From positions 326,714-390,713 of the forward strand of contig NZ_VMSO01000001.1 of the NCBI RefSeq assembly GCF_008691045.1: 64,000 nt of DNA. The letters run 5' to 3'. Position 1 is the first letter of the stretch. Every line of letters begins with the position of its first letter. The notes below the pieces were generated by a model. That model was given only the letters and a program-made list of their open reading frames with translations. It was not told the DNA's origin and made no database searches. The stretch is from Mediterraneibacter catenae. Lineage in GTDB: Bacteria > Bacillota > Clostridia > Lachnospirales > Lachnospiraceae. Shown piece after piece: positions 18,161 to 27,031 of this stretch. The position numbers and the translations under genes are program-made.

Positions 18161-18542
18161 AGTACTGCTCTATATGGCGGACGGAACGCAGCTTGGTTTC
18201 GTGGGAAATGTGGATCTGTACACCATGTTCGGAAACGCCCTCGACAACGCTGTCGAGAGTGTCGTGAAGCAGGAGGACGTGCAGAAACGCGTCATCCAGG
18301 TGTCGGTCTTCCATGAGAAGAATCTGCAGATGATCCGTGTCCGCAACTACTGCGACGAGAAACCGGTATTCTCGGACGGACTGCCGGTCAGTACGAAAAA
18401 AGACCGCAGATATCACGGATACGGGCTGAAGAGTATCCGATATACGGCAGAGAAATACGGAGGAGGGATCGTATGCCAGGCGGCGGATAATTATTTCGTG
18501 CTCCAGATACTTCTTCCGATTCCGGAAAGCGTTCGGGAATAA
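18161..18542 (+). pseudogene. GHKL histidine kinase, C-terminal ATPase fragment
   Basis: From LLYMADGTQL onward the protein is the ATP-binding domain of an AgrC-like sensor kinase. The N-box is YTMFGNALDNAVESV and the G-box is YHGYGLKSIRYTAEKYGG; it ends in LLPIPESVRE. The sensor and phosphoacceptor parts are missing and no LytTR response regulator is adjacent. It is fused in frame to the PBP fragment, so a chimeric 299-residue protein (from 17643) could be translated but would have no obvious function. Confidence 0.8.
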
Positions 18543-18561
18543 AGATGAGACGGATTTTTTC

Positions 18562-18615
18562 TTGACAATTTCCCGGACGGGGAATACAATATAACAGTGA
18601 TATATAACACTGTTA
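18562..18615 (+). promoter_or_regulatory. TetR-gene promoter with overlapping palindromic operator
   Basis: TTGACA (18562-18567), a 17-nt spacer and TACAAT (18585-18590) are followed by TAACAGTG (18592-18599) and CACTGTTA (18608-18615), a perfect 8+8 palindrome over the predicted start of transcription. Autorepression by the TetR protein encoded just downstream is likely. Confidence 0.75.
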
Positions 18616-18632
18616 CAAGGAGGCGCAGACAT

Positions 18633-19247
18633 ATAGAAGGGAACCTGACAACTTTAGAACGCATCCATCAGGCAGCAAAAGCTGAGTTTTTGGAAAAAGG
18701 CTACAAAGACGCTTCTCTGCGAAACATTGTCAGATCGGCGGGCATGACCACCGGAGCTTTTTACGGGTACTACAAAAGCAAAGAACAGTTGTTTGAAGCA
18801 CTGGCAGGCAGACACTATGAATATATCCTGAACCGCTTTCAGAAAGCACAGAAAGAGTTCGCCGGCCTGCCGCCGCACAGGCAGCCGGAGGTCATGAGCG
18901 AAATATCGGGCCTGTGTATGTATGATATTCTTCATTATGCGTATGACCATCTGGAGGAATGCAAGCTTATCCTCTGCTGTTCGGAAGGTACGAAGTTTTC
19001 CGGGCTTATTGATGAAATGGTGGAGATCGAAGCGGAGGGAACGCATGCCTATCAGAATGTGTTGCGGGAGCTTGGCCGTCCTTCCCCGAAGATTGACCCT
19101 GTGCTGGAACACATTCTGATCACCGGCATGTTCCATACGTTCTTTGAACTGGTCATTCATGAGATGCCGCTGCGTGACGCAGAGAACTATGTGAAAGAGA
19201 TGCGTGCTTTTTATACAGCCGGATGGATGAAAATTATGGGGCAGTAA
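18633..19247 (+). CDS. TetR/AcrR-family regulator, unusual start codon
   Basis: About 200 residues. The TetR helix-turn-helix is clear (ERIHQAAKAEFLEKGYKDASLRNIV, then GMTTGAFYGYYKSKEQLFEAL). The ligand domain has DILHYAYDHLEECKLILCC. The frame is open from GTG 18597, but that codon is at the predicted transcription start and upstream of the AAGGAGG site (18617-18623). After that site no ATG, GTG or TTG occurs near; ATA at 18633 and CTG at 18645 are the candidates. It lies before an ABC exporter pair and probably controls it. Confidence 0.85.
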   Translation: MEGNLTTLERIHQAAKAEFLEKGYKDASLRNIVRSAGMTTGAFYGYYKSKEQLFEALAGRHYEYILNRFQKAQKEFAGLPPHRQPEVMSEISGLCMYDILHYAYDHLEECKLILCCSEGTKFSGLIDEMVEIEAEGTHAYQNVLRELGRPSPKIDPVLEHILITGMFHTFFELVIHEMPLRDAENYVKEMRAFYTAGWMKIMGQ

Positions 19248-19268
19248 AGCCCCCTGATTTTTGCCCGA

Positions 19269-19286
19269 AAGTTAGATAAAACTAAC
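19269..19286. promoter_or_regulatory. Palindrome before ABC exporter genes
   Basis: AGTTAG and CTAACT flank a short A/T spacer in the 120-bp gap between the TetR gene and the exporter. It differs from the TAACAGTG operator, so it may serve another regulator. Weak evidence. Confidence 0.35.
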
Positions 19287-19368
19287 TAAAGAGATATAAG
19301 GCGAACACGTATGCGGCGCCCTTGTACACTGACACTGTCATAAATCAATAGAAAAGGAGGAAGTATCG

Positions 19369-21138
19369 TTGAAAAAACAATCCAATCTGTCACGCCTGCT
19401 CAAAATAGCAGGCAGTCACAAATATCTGCTCTACGCTTCGTGGGTACTATCAGCAGTCAGCGCATTTATCGCGCTGGTACCATTCTATTATATCTGGAAG
19501 GTGATCCGGGACGTGCTGGACGCCGCGCCGGATTTCGGACAGGCGGAGAACCTGCCCCGTAACGGCTGGATGGCGGTGCTGTTTTCAGTCATTGCGGTGC
19601 TGATTTATATCTCCGGACTGATGTGTTCCCACAAGGGAGCGTTTCGTGTTGCCACAAATCTGCGTCTGCGGACGATGGAACATATCATAAAACTGCCGCT
19701 CGGATTCGCAGAGAGCTTCGGAAGCGGCAGACTGCGCAAAATTGTCAATGAGTCCAGCGCAGCCACCGAAACATATCTGGCTCATCAGCTTCCGGACCGC
19801 TGCAATGCGATTGCGACACCCTGCGGCCTTCTGATACTGCTGCTGGTATTCGACTGGAGGCTGGGACTCTTAAGCCTCGTGCCGGTGGTGCTGGGCTTTC
19901 TGATCATGATGGCAATGACAGGGCGGCGGATGCAGGAAAAAATGAAAGAGTATCAGGACGCGCTGGACGACATGTCTAATGAGGCGGTGGAATATGTCCG
20001 GGGTATTCCCGTAGTCAAAACGTTCGGGCAGACTATATTTTCTTTTAAAAAATTCAAGGACTCGATCGACCGGTATAAAGTATGGGTTATTGCTTACACG
20101 AAAGAACTCCGGACGCCTATGATGTTCTATACGGCGGCTGTTAACGGTGTTTTTGCGACACTGATCGCAGGAGGGCTGGCATTTACCCGAAACGGCGTGA
20201 CGACAGAATTCCTCCTGGATCTGATCTTCTATATCGTCATTACGCCGGTCATCTCGGTTACACTGACCCGTATTATGTTTCAAAGTGAAAATGCGATGAT
20301 CGTAAACGATGCCCTGCAGAGGATCGACAGTGTTTTAAACCTGAAACCTCTGGAAGAGACAGAGCATCCCGGGCATCCGAAAGACGCTTCGGTGGAACTG
20401 CAGAATATCCGATTCAGCTATGACGGTGAAACGGACGTATTGAAAGATATATCTCTCGCCATTCCCCAGGGACAGACTGTGGCTTTTGTCGGGCCGTCCG
20501 GCGGAGGAAAGACGACTCTGGCGAACCTGATCCCGCGTTTTTTTGATCCGAAGAGCGGGAGCGTGAGGATCGGCGGAGTCAATGTGAAAGATATTCCCAA
20601 AGAGGAACTCATGAATACAGTTTCCTTTGTATTCCAGAACAGCCGCCTTATCAAAGCCACTGTTTTGGAAAATGTCCGTATGGGCAAACCGGACGCATCC
20701 AGAGAAGAGGTGCTTGACGCGCTCCACAACGCCCAGTGCGACGATATTCTCGAAAAACTGCCGCATGGCGCAGATACCGTGATTGGAACAAAAGGCGTTT
20801 ACCTGTCGGGAGGCGAACAGCAGAGGATCGCGATCGCCCGCGCTATGCTGAAAAATGCGCCTGTCATAATATTAGATGAAGCTACGGCATTTGCCGATCC
20901 GGACAATGAGACGAGAGTACAGGCTGCCTTTTCCAAACTCGCCGAAGGCAAAACGGTCATTATGATCGCCCACCGGCTTTCTACTGTGGCGGGAGCAGAT
21001 CAGATCTATGTGATCTGCGACGGGCGTGTCGCTGAGAGGGGCACCAGCCGGGAACTGATGGAGCGAGGCGGGATTTTCAGCCGTATGTGGCAGAACTATC
21101 AGACATCTGTTCAATGGAAAGTTGCAAAGGAGGTATAA
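19369..21138 (+). CDS. ABC exporter half-transporter, subunit 1 (permease-ATPase)
   Basis: 589 residues. An N-terminal six-helix exporter domain (~1-320) is fused to an ATPase with Walker A GPSGGGKTT, signature LSGGEQQRIAIARA, Walker B VIILDEATAFADP and switch AHRLS. All catalytic residues are present. The start is TTG 19369, 8 nt after AAAGGAGG. It overlaps or abuts the second half-transporter, so the pair probably forms a heterodimer. The TetR gene in front and loss of other cargo genes suggest drug or metabolite export; the substrate is unknown. Confidence 0.92.
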   Translation: MKKQSNLSRLLKIAGSHKYLLYASWVLSAVSAFIALVPFYYIWKVIRDVLDAAPDFGQAENLPRNGWMAVLFSVIAVLIYISGLMCSHKGAFRVATNLRLRTMEHIIKLPLGFAESFGSGRLRKIVNESSAATETYLAHQLPDRCNAIATPCGLLILLLVFDWRLGLLSLVPVVLGFLIMMAMTGRRMQEKMKEYQDALDDMSNEAVEYVRGIPVVKTFGQTIFSFKKFKDSIDRYKVWVIAYTKELRTPMMFYTAAVNGVFATLIAGGLAFTRNGVTTEFLLDLIFYIVITPVISVTLTRIMFQSENAMIVNDALQRIDSVLNLKPLEETEHPGHPKDASVELQNIRFSYDGETDVLKDISLAIPQGQTVAFVGPSGGGKTTLANLIPRFFDPKSGSVRIGGVNVKDIPKEELMNTVSFVFQNSRLIKATVLENVRMGKPDASREEVLDALHNAQCDDILEKLPHGADTVIGTKGVYLSGGEQQRIAIARAMLKNAPVIILDEATAFADPDNETRVQAAFSKLAEGKTVIMIAHRLSTVAGADQIYVICDGRVAERGTSRELMERGGIFSRMWQNYQTSVQWKVAKEV

Positions 21139-21142
21139 GAAA

Positions 21143-22876
21143 ATGATACAACGCCTGCAAAAACGCTACGCCCTCTCTGAACAGGGGGCAAAGGATCTTG
21201 TGAAAGGATGCCTGGCCTGCGTCCTTCAGAATCTTTCATTCATGTTTCCGGTAAGTCTGCTTTATTTTCTGGTGAGCGATCTGCTAAACGGCGGAATCGC
21301 TTCCGGAAAATCAGTTTTTTATATCATCGGCTGCGCAGTGTGCATCGGACTGATCCTGTTTACCACATACCTCCAGTATAATGCGACTTATTTTGCTACA
21401 TATACGGAAAGCGGTGTGCGGCGGATCACACTGGCGGAACGGCTGAGGAAAATTCCGCTTTCATTTTTCGGGAAAAAAGACCTGGCTGACCTTACGAGTA
21501 CGATCATGGCCGACTGCACGTTCCTGGAACAGAGTTTTTCTCATTTTATACCCGAACTGGCGGGATCCGTGATCTCTACGATTCTTGTCGCCGTCAGCCT
21601 GTTTGTTTTTGACTGGCGTATGGCGCTGGCGGCACTGTGGGTAATGCCGGTGGCCTTTGCTATTGTGGGATTTTCTGCAAGGATCCAGGAGAATCTTAAT
21701 CAGAAAGCAATGGACGTCAAGATGGAATGCGCGGACGGGATCCAGGAGTGCATCGAAACCGTGAGGGATCTGAAAGCGAACAATGCGGAACAGGAATACA
21801 TGGAAGGACTGGAAAAGAAAATACGCGCGGTGGAACGCCGGTCAATCCTCAACGAATTCGGACTGGCAGCCTTTGTGGTTTCTGCGTCTCTGGTGTTAAA
21901 GCTTGGAATCGCTACGGTTGCGCTGACCGGCTCCATACTGCTGGTCAGGGGAAGCCTGGATGTGATAACGTTCTTTTTGTTCCTGCTGGTCGTATCACGA
22001 TTGTATGATCCGCTGCAGGGAGCGCTGCAAAACCTGGCGGCGGTGATCAGTACGCGCACCAATATTGCCCGCATGAACGAGATCCTTGATCATCCCATAC
22101 AGCAGGGAGAAAACAGGCTGACGAATAAAGGATGTGATATTGTATTCGAACATGTGGGGTTTGCATACAATACCGGGGAAACAGTGCTGAAAGATGTATC
22201 TTTTACCGCCAGACAGGGAGAAGTCACAGCTCTGGTCGGACCGTCCGGCGGAGGAAAAACGACGGTTTCCAGACTGGCGGCGAGATTCTGGGATGTAAGC
22301 AGCGGGAAGATTACCGTAGGCGGGATGGATATTTCCCGCACGGATCCGGAAGCGCTTTTGTCTCTGTTCTCGATCGTATTTCAGGATGTTACTTTATTTG
22401 ACAATACGATCCTGGAAAATATCCGGATCGGAAACAAGAATGCAACGGATAAGCAGGTGATCGAGGCGGCAAGGCTTGCCAATGTGGATGAATTTGCGGA
22501 AAAGCTGCCGGATGGGTGGAATACGGACATCGGGGAAAACGGCTGTGAACTTTCGGGCGGAGAACGTCAGCGCATTTCCATAGCCCGTGCTTTTCTGAAA
22601 AATGCTCCGATCATCCTCTTAGACGAGGCGACGGCGTCACTGGATGTTGAAAATGAGACGCTGATCCAGACAGCGCTTTCCCGTCTGATCGCTGATAAGA
22701 CCGTACTGGTGATCGCCCACCGGATGCGCACTGTGGCCGGCGCCGATAAGATTGTGGTGCTTGCAGACGGCGCGGTGGCAGAAGAAGGCTCTCCGGAGAA
22801 ACTGCTGGAGAAGAACGGAATCTATGCCCGCATGGTGAAACTGCAGTCGGAAAGCCAGAACTGGAAACTGAAATAA
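21143..22876 (+). CDS. ABC exporter half-transporter, subunit 2 (permease-ATPase)
   Basis: 577 residues from ATG 21143, 9 nt after AAAGGAGG, which lies inside the end of the upstream gene. It has a six-helix membrane domain, Walker A GPSGGGKTT, signature LSGGERQRISIARA, Walker B IILLDEATASLDVENE and AHRMR. Both subunits have intact ATPase sites, unlike heterodimers such as BmrCD with one degenerate site. Co-transcribed with subunit 1. Confidence 0.92.
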   Translation: MIQRLQKRYALSEQGAKDLVKGCLACVLQNLSFMFPVSLLYFLVSDLLNGGIASGKSVFYIIGCAVCIGLILFTTYLQYNATYFATYTESGVRRITLAERLRKIPLSFFGKKDLADLTSTIMADCTFLEQSFSHFIPELAGSVISTILVAVSLFVFDWRMALAALWVMPVAFAIVGFSARIQENLNQKAMDVKMECADGIQECIETVRDLKANNAEQEYMEGLEKKIRAVERRSILNEFGLAAFVVSASLVLKLGIATVALTGSILLVRGSLDVITFFLFLLVVSRLYDPLQGALQNLAAVISTRTNIARMNEILDHPIQQGENRLTNKGCDIVFEHVGFAYNTGETVLKDVSFTARQGEVTALVGPSGGGKTTVSRLAARFWDVSSGKITVGGMDISRTDPEALLSLFSIVFQDVTLFDNTILENIRIGNKNATDKQVIEAARLANVDEFAEKLPDGWNTDIGENGCELSGGERQRISIARAFLKNAPIILLDEATASLDVENETLIQTALSRLIADKTVLVIAHRMRTVAGADKIVVLADGAVAEEGSPEKLLEKNGIYARMVKLQSESQNWKLK

Positions 22877-22888
22877 AAGGAAGGCGTT

Positions 22889-22923
22889 GACCGATTGTGC
22901 CGCGTTTTCGACCAATTGTGCCG
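22889..22923 (+). repeat. Tandem direct repeat GACCRATTGTGCCG
   Basis: GACCGATTGTGCCG (22889-22902) and GACCAATTGTGCCG (22910-22923) repeat with a 21-bp period, two helix turns, upstream of the broken gene at 22997. This is the layout of a protein-binding site. Confidence 0.4.
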
Positions 22924-22996
22924 TAATCCGCATAAAATCCTCCCGGATGATATTCTGGAACCATAAAAAATATCAAACAGAATGGGAGGTAAAAAC

Positions 22997-23555
22997 ATGT
23001 CTGAGATGACAGCAAAATCCGGCAGGTCAAAACTGTCGGTCATCGCGGTGATGATCTGTATGCTCGTGATCATCAACTGCGTGCTCGCACGCATGCAGGA
23101 TGATATCTCGATGTATTTAGGCGGCGGAACCGTGGATGGATCAACGCTCGAGTACGACTCGGCGGCATGCTTTGAAGAAGGCACTGGCATTTTCCACGGC
23201 GCAGGCAGCAACAGAGGATACGACGGATGCAGCGGCGGAGAGCAGTACGGATGCCGGTACAGAGAGCGGCACAGACGGATACGACGGAACTTCCGGGACT
23301 GACAGCGGTTCAGGAGCGGATACATCAGCAGAAAATACGAATAACTTCGTTTTTGACGGCGAGACGGGAGACTTCAGCTTTACCGGTGATGAATCTGCAG
23401 AGTATTATACGGTGTGGATCTACTCTGTGGACGAGGAAGGAAATCAGTCCGACAGCTATGTGGCGGCTTCCTCGAGACTTACCGGGACGGGCGAGATCAC
23501 CGGAAATGTGGACTTGAGCGAGCTGGCATTCGGAACTTACTATACATTGAGCTAA
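22997..23555 (+). pseudogene. Frameshifted membrane-anchored surface protein fragment
   Basis: ATG 22997 follows GGGAGG. The first ~55 residues hold a membrane anchor (SKLSVIAVMICMLVIINCVL) and DDISMYLGGGTVDGS. The same-frame sequence then degenerates. In the +1 frame a Thr/Asp/Ser/Gly linker (TESGTDGYDGTSGTDSGSG) leads to a beta-sandwich-like piece ending FGTYYTLS and a stop. The anchor and the linker therefore belong to one gene that lost or gained bases between about 23160 and 23200, and the C-terminal domain is cut short. The parent family is not identified with confidence. Confidence 0.55.
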
Positions 23556-23818
23556 CAGACGGAATCAGTCCTGCTGGTCTCTATCCAGGCAGTCGATGCA
23601 TTGCCCGCTGAATTATCATCATTATATTCATCAATAGAAGAGTAAGATCCGCTGAGAAAAAGCACAGCGGCCAAGGTCAGCGCCGCTACAGCAAGGAACA
23701 GACAGATACAAAAGATGCGTATATTGCGGCGGAATGATCCCCTTTTCTTGTCTTCCCGAGACATGTCCGGTATCCGGGGAGTCTCCGGCGGATTTGAGTG
23801 ATAGATATAATTGCTCAC
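23552..23818 (-). CDS. Small single-pass membrane protein, unknown
   Basis: 88 residues from GTG 23818, which follows AGGAGG by 7 nt. The product has a hydrophilic N-terminus (YHSNPPETPRIPDMSREDKK), one membrane helix (IRIFCICLFLAVAALTLAAV) and a short extracellular tail. It is convergent with the broken surface gene and divergent from the methyltransferase. No family recognised. Confidence 0.55.
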   Translation of the reverse strand: MSNYIYHSNPPETPRIPDMSREDKKRGSFRRNIRIFCICLFLAVAALTLAAVLFLSGSYSSIDEYNDDNSAGNASTAWIETSRTDSVC

Positions 23819-24010
23819 GGTTTGACCTCCTATCTTTTGTATCCAATGTATACCCGGTATGTGAAGCATTTTTAGAAAAAGAGTGAATAATTTATGTTCT
23901 GAAAATGAAAGATTTAAATTTATATATGAAATGTGATATAATATTTTCATTTGCCGGCGGTATCGGCGGAAGAAGGTTTTATAAAGCGGATACAGAGAGG
24001 AAGGACATAT

Positions 24011-25858
24011 ATGGATTTTCATACTATATTCAGATCGCGCTGCCTGGTTGCGGATGGGGCGCTTGGAACATATTACAGAGAAAAATACGGGGACACCCGG
24101 AGAGCACCCGAGCTTGATAATCTGGCAGATCCCTGCAAGATAGAGACAATTCATCGAGAATATATCAAAGCAGGAGCTGATATCCTGAGAACGAACAGTT
24201 TTGCATCAAATGTCCGGACGCTGTGTCCCGATCGTGCGGGAAAAATGACGAGAGACGAGCGGTTGAAAACAGTTTACGACAATGTCTCAGCCGCATGCCG
24301 GATTGCAAAGACAGCGGTAAAACAGGAACAGACGGCTGCAGCTGAGGAAGGGCGTAAGCTGAAAGAAATCTATATTGCCGGGGATATCGGACCTGTACCG
24401 GAACAGCATAGCTCTGATGATCAGGATGAAGAGATTATCGAGGAATATAAGGAAATGGTCAGGGCTCATCTGGATGCAGGGATCAATCTGATCTGGTTTG
24501 AAACATTTGCAGATTTTGAGCGTATCCTGCCTGTGGCCGAATGGATCAGAAGTATAAGACACGCCTTTATCATGGCAAGCTTTTCTGTCAATGCATTTGG
24601 TTATACTAAGACGGGGCTCAGTATGGGAGAGCTGATCAAAACAGCGAAGGAAAGTGATCTGATAGACGGGATCGGCTTCAACTGCGGCGTCGGTCCGTCT
24701 CATCTGAGCAGACTGATGAAGCGGCAGAACCTGGGAGAACTGATCGTGGCTGTCTCACCGAATGCAGGGTATGCGGACCGTATCGAGAACAGAATGATCT
24801 ATCGTGATAACTCGGGATATTTCTGCGAGGCAATGAAGGAAATTGCAGCCCTCGGGGTGAATGTAATCGGCGGATGCTGTGGAACCAATCCGTCATATAC
24901 GAGGCGGCTGGCACGGACCGCAGAAAACATGCCAATTGCAAAAAGACTTGCAGACCGTCCGGAGCAGCGTGCAGAGTCAGAGATCCGCTATGACAATAAT
25001 CTGTTTATCAGAAAGCTCTACTCAGGCGAAAAAGTAGTGATTGCCGAGCTGGATCCTCCTTTTGACGGAAATGACAGGAAGATGATGGAGGCAGCGGGAG
25101 TCCTTAAACGCGCCGGGGTGGAAATGATCACGTTTTCAGACTCCCCGATGGGAAAGATGCGCGCTTCTGCCGCAATGTCTGCTGTCAAAGTATCAAATCA
25201 GATGCAGATTGAGACTATGCCCCATATGGCGTGCCGCGACAGGAATACGATAGGGATCGGCTCGGAAATACTTGGAGCATACATGAACGGCATACGGAAT
25301 TTCCTGTTTGTGACCGGAGATCCGGTGCCGGTGGGAGACAGAGGAAGCATTACTTCAGTCTATGACCATCACTCGGTTACTCTGATGAACTATGTAAGGC
25401 AGATGAACCGGGAACTCTTCTCCGAAGATCCGATCGCTTATGGCGGAGCGTTGAATTATGGCAGAAAAAATATTGATGCAGAGATCAGAAGAATGGAGAA
25501 AAAATGCGAGGCAGGCGCCTCCTTCTTTCTGACACAGCCGATCTATTCTGATGAGGATATTGAGCGGATCCGTTACATAAAGAGCAGGATAGACACAAAG
25601 ATCATCTGCGGAATTATGCCGCTGGTCAGTTACCGCAACGCGTTGTTTATGAAAAATGAGATTACGGGAATCCATGTACCGGATGAGATCATCGCACAGT
25701 ACACCAAAGATATGAGCAGAGAAGAAGCACAGGCAGCGGGCGTACGGATCGCAGCCGGAATTGCAGGAAAACTTGGTGAAATTGCAGATGGATTTTACTT
25801 CATGGTACCGTTTAACCGCGCTGCGATGATCGCAGAGATTATGGAAATAATGAGATGA
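24011..25858 (+). CDS. Bifunctional homocysteine S-methyltransferase / 5,10-methylene-THF reductase
   Basis: 615 residues from ATG 24011, after AGGAAGGA; the upstream in-frame codon at 23951 lacks a site. The N-terminal half is a BHMT-type domain (DGALGTYYREKYGD) with zinc ligands in GFNCGVGP and GGCCGTNP. The C-terminal half is a MetF-like TIM barrel (VVIAELDPPFDGND, FVTGDPVPVGD, FLTQPIYSDEDIERI). It is the YitJ-type fusion, which makes methionine from homocysteine using methyl groups produced by its own reductase half. It appears monocistronic. Confidence 0.93.
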   Translation: MDFHTIFRSRCLVADGALGTYYREKYGDTRRAPELDNLADPCKIETIHREYIKAGADILRTNSFASNVRTLCPDRAGKMTRDERLKTVYDNVSAACRIAKTAVKQEQTAAAEEGRKLKEIYIAGDIGPVPEQHSSDDQDEEIIEEYKEMVRAHLDAGINLIWFETFADFERILPVAEWIRSIRHAFIMASFSVNAFGYTKTGLSMGELIKTAKESDLIDGIGFNCGVGPSHLSRLMKRQNLGELIVAVSPNAGYADRIENRMIYRDNSGYFCEAMKEIAALGVNVIGGCCGTNPSYTRRLARTAENMPIAKRLADRPEQRAESEIRYDNNLFIRKLYSGEKVVIAELDPPFDGNDRKMMEAAGVLKRAGVEMITFSDSPMGKMRASAAMSAVKVSNQMQIETMPHMACRDRNTIGIGSEILGAYMNGIRNFLFVTGDPVPVGDRGSITSVYDHHSVTLMNYVRQMNRELFSEDPIAYGGALNYGRKNIDAEIRRMEKKCEAGASFFLTQPIYSDEDIERIRYIKSRIDTKIICGIMPLVSYRNALFMKNEITGIHVPDEIIAQYTKDMSREEAQAAGVRIAAGIAGKLGEIADGFYFMVPFNRAAMIAEIMEIMR

Positions 25859-25949
25859 TTTTAGCCAGCAGTATTTGAGAAGTATATGAAATACCGCTTC
25901 TGACGGTGTAAAATAGATAGAAAGCAGAGTCAAAGAGAGGAGAATCATA

Positions 25950-26439
25950 ATGAAACGGTCAAAAATCAACGCGGTAATCAAAGACATGGAAAAACTGATC
26001 AAAGAGCACGGATTCGAAATCCCGCCGTTCTGTAACTGGACACCGGAGGAGTGGAAATCGAAGAGTCATGAGTACGATGAGATCAGGGACAATATGCTGG
26101 GATGGGACATTACTGATTACAGTATATAATTCTACAGAGGACGGAGGGTTTGCAGACACTGATGTGACCGTACACAGTGACGGAAGAACCTATACTGTTC
26201 CTGCGGGAACACGTGTGAGACTGATACCGGGAGAAAGTATCACAATCCAGCCTTATCTCTATCATGATTTTCATGTAGAGGAAGGTACGGGAGATGTTCT
26301 GCTCGGAGAAGTTTCCATGTGTAATGATGATGAGAATGACAACCGCTTTTATGAGCCAATCGGAAGATTTCCATCTATCGAGGAAGACGAGCCGGCATAC
26401 AGGCTGCTCTGCAACGAGTACCCGGCTGCTAAAGAGTGA
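25950..26439 (+). pseudogene. D-lyxose ketol-isomerase with internal deletion
   Basis: From ATG 25950 the frame reads a normal start (PPFCNWTPEEW, YDEIRDNMLGWDITDY) and stops at 26127. The C-terminal part resumes in another frame at about 26122 (VYNSTEDGGFADTDVTV to EPAYRLLCNEYP). Compared with the ~225-residue family, about 60 codons between them are missing, including the metal-binding His/His/Glu segment. The result is out of frame and cannot be active. Confidence 0.82.
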
Positions 26440-26504
26440 TCGAACAGTATGTGGCATTTAATAATCATACCTCCCAGGCATACTCCACCATGTAAACAAA
26501 GTAT

Positions 26505-26533
26505 TTGTCTATAGTCTCAACCGGTTATACAAT
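26505..26533 (+). promoter_or_regulatory. Promoter of cupin-CMD operon
   Basis: TTGTCT (26505-26510), a 17-nt spacer and TACAAT (26528-26533) lie about 50 nt before the cupin start. Confidence 0.55.
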
Positions 26534-26583
26534 ATATACAGACCAAAAGATAATAATTGTATTTCAAACTGGAGGCGTTACAC

Positions 26584-27006
26584 ATGGATACAGAAAAAAT
26601 GAAACAGGACTTAGGCGGTGGAAGTGTATTTGAGATCGGCGAGCCGAACACAGCGTTTGCCCAGTATTTTATCGGACAGAGCTACCTGAAAATGCTCACA
26701 ACAGAAAGAGTTGGAGTCGGCAACGTGACATTCGAGCCGGGCTGCCGTAACAACTGGCACATCCACCACAAAGGCGGTCAGATCCTGCTTGTAACAGGCG
26801 GACGTGGCTGGTATCAGGAGTGGGGAAAACCTGCACAGGAGCTGCATGCAGGCGATGTTGTGAATATTCCGCCGGAGGTAAAACATTGGCATGGAGCAGC
26901 AAAGGATAGTTGGTTCCAGCATCTTGCTATTGAGGTGCCGGCTGAGGGCGCATCCAATGAATGGCTTGAGGAAGTTTCGGACGAAGAATACGGAAAATTA
27001 AAATAG
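26584..27006 (+). CDS. Cupin-domain protein
   Basis: 140 residues from ATG 26584, 7 nt after GGAGG. A single cupin barrel carries both metal motifs: WHIHHKGGQILLVTGGRGWYQ and GDVVNIPPEVKHWHGA. It is followed 25 nt later by a carboxymuconolactone decarboxylase-type gene. This pairing is common in anaerobic Firmicutes; the substrate is unknown. Confidence 0.88.
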   Translation: MDTEKMKQDLGGGSVFEIGEPNTAFAQYFIGQSYLKMLTTERVGVGNVTFEPGCRNNWHIHHKGGQILLVTGGRGWYQEWGKPAQELHAGDVVNIPPEVKHWHGAAKDSWFQHLAIEVPAEGASNEWLEEVSDEEYGKLK

Positions 27007-27031
27007 CATGCTATGAAAGGGAGTAATGATC

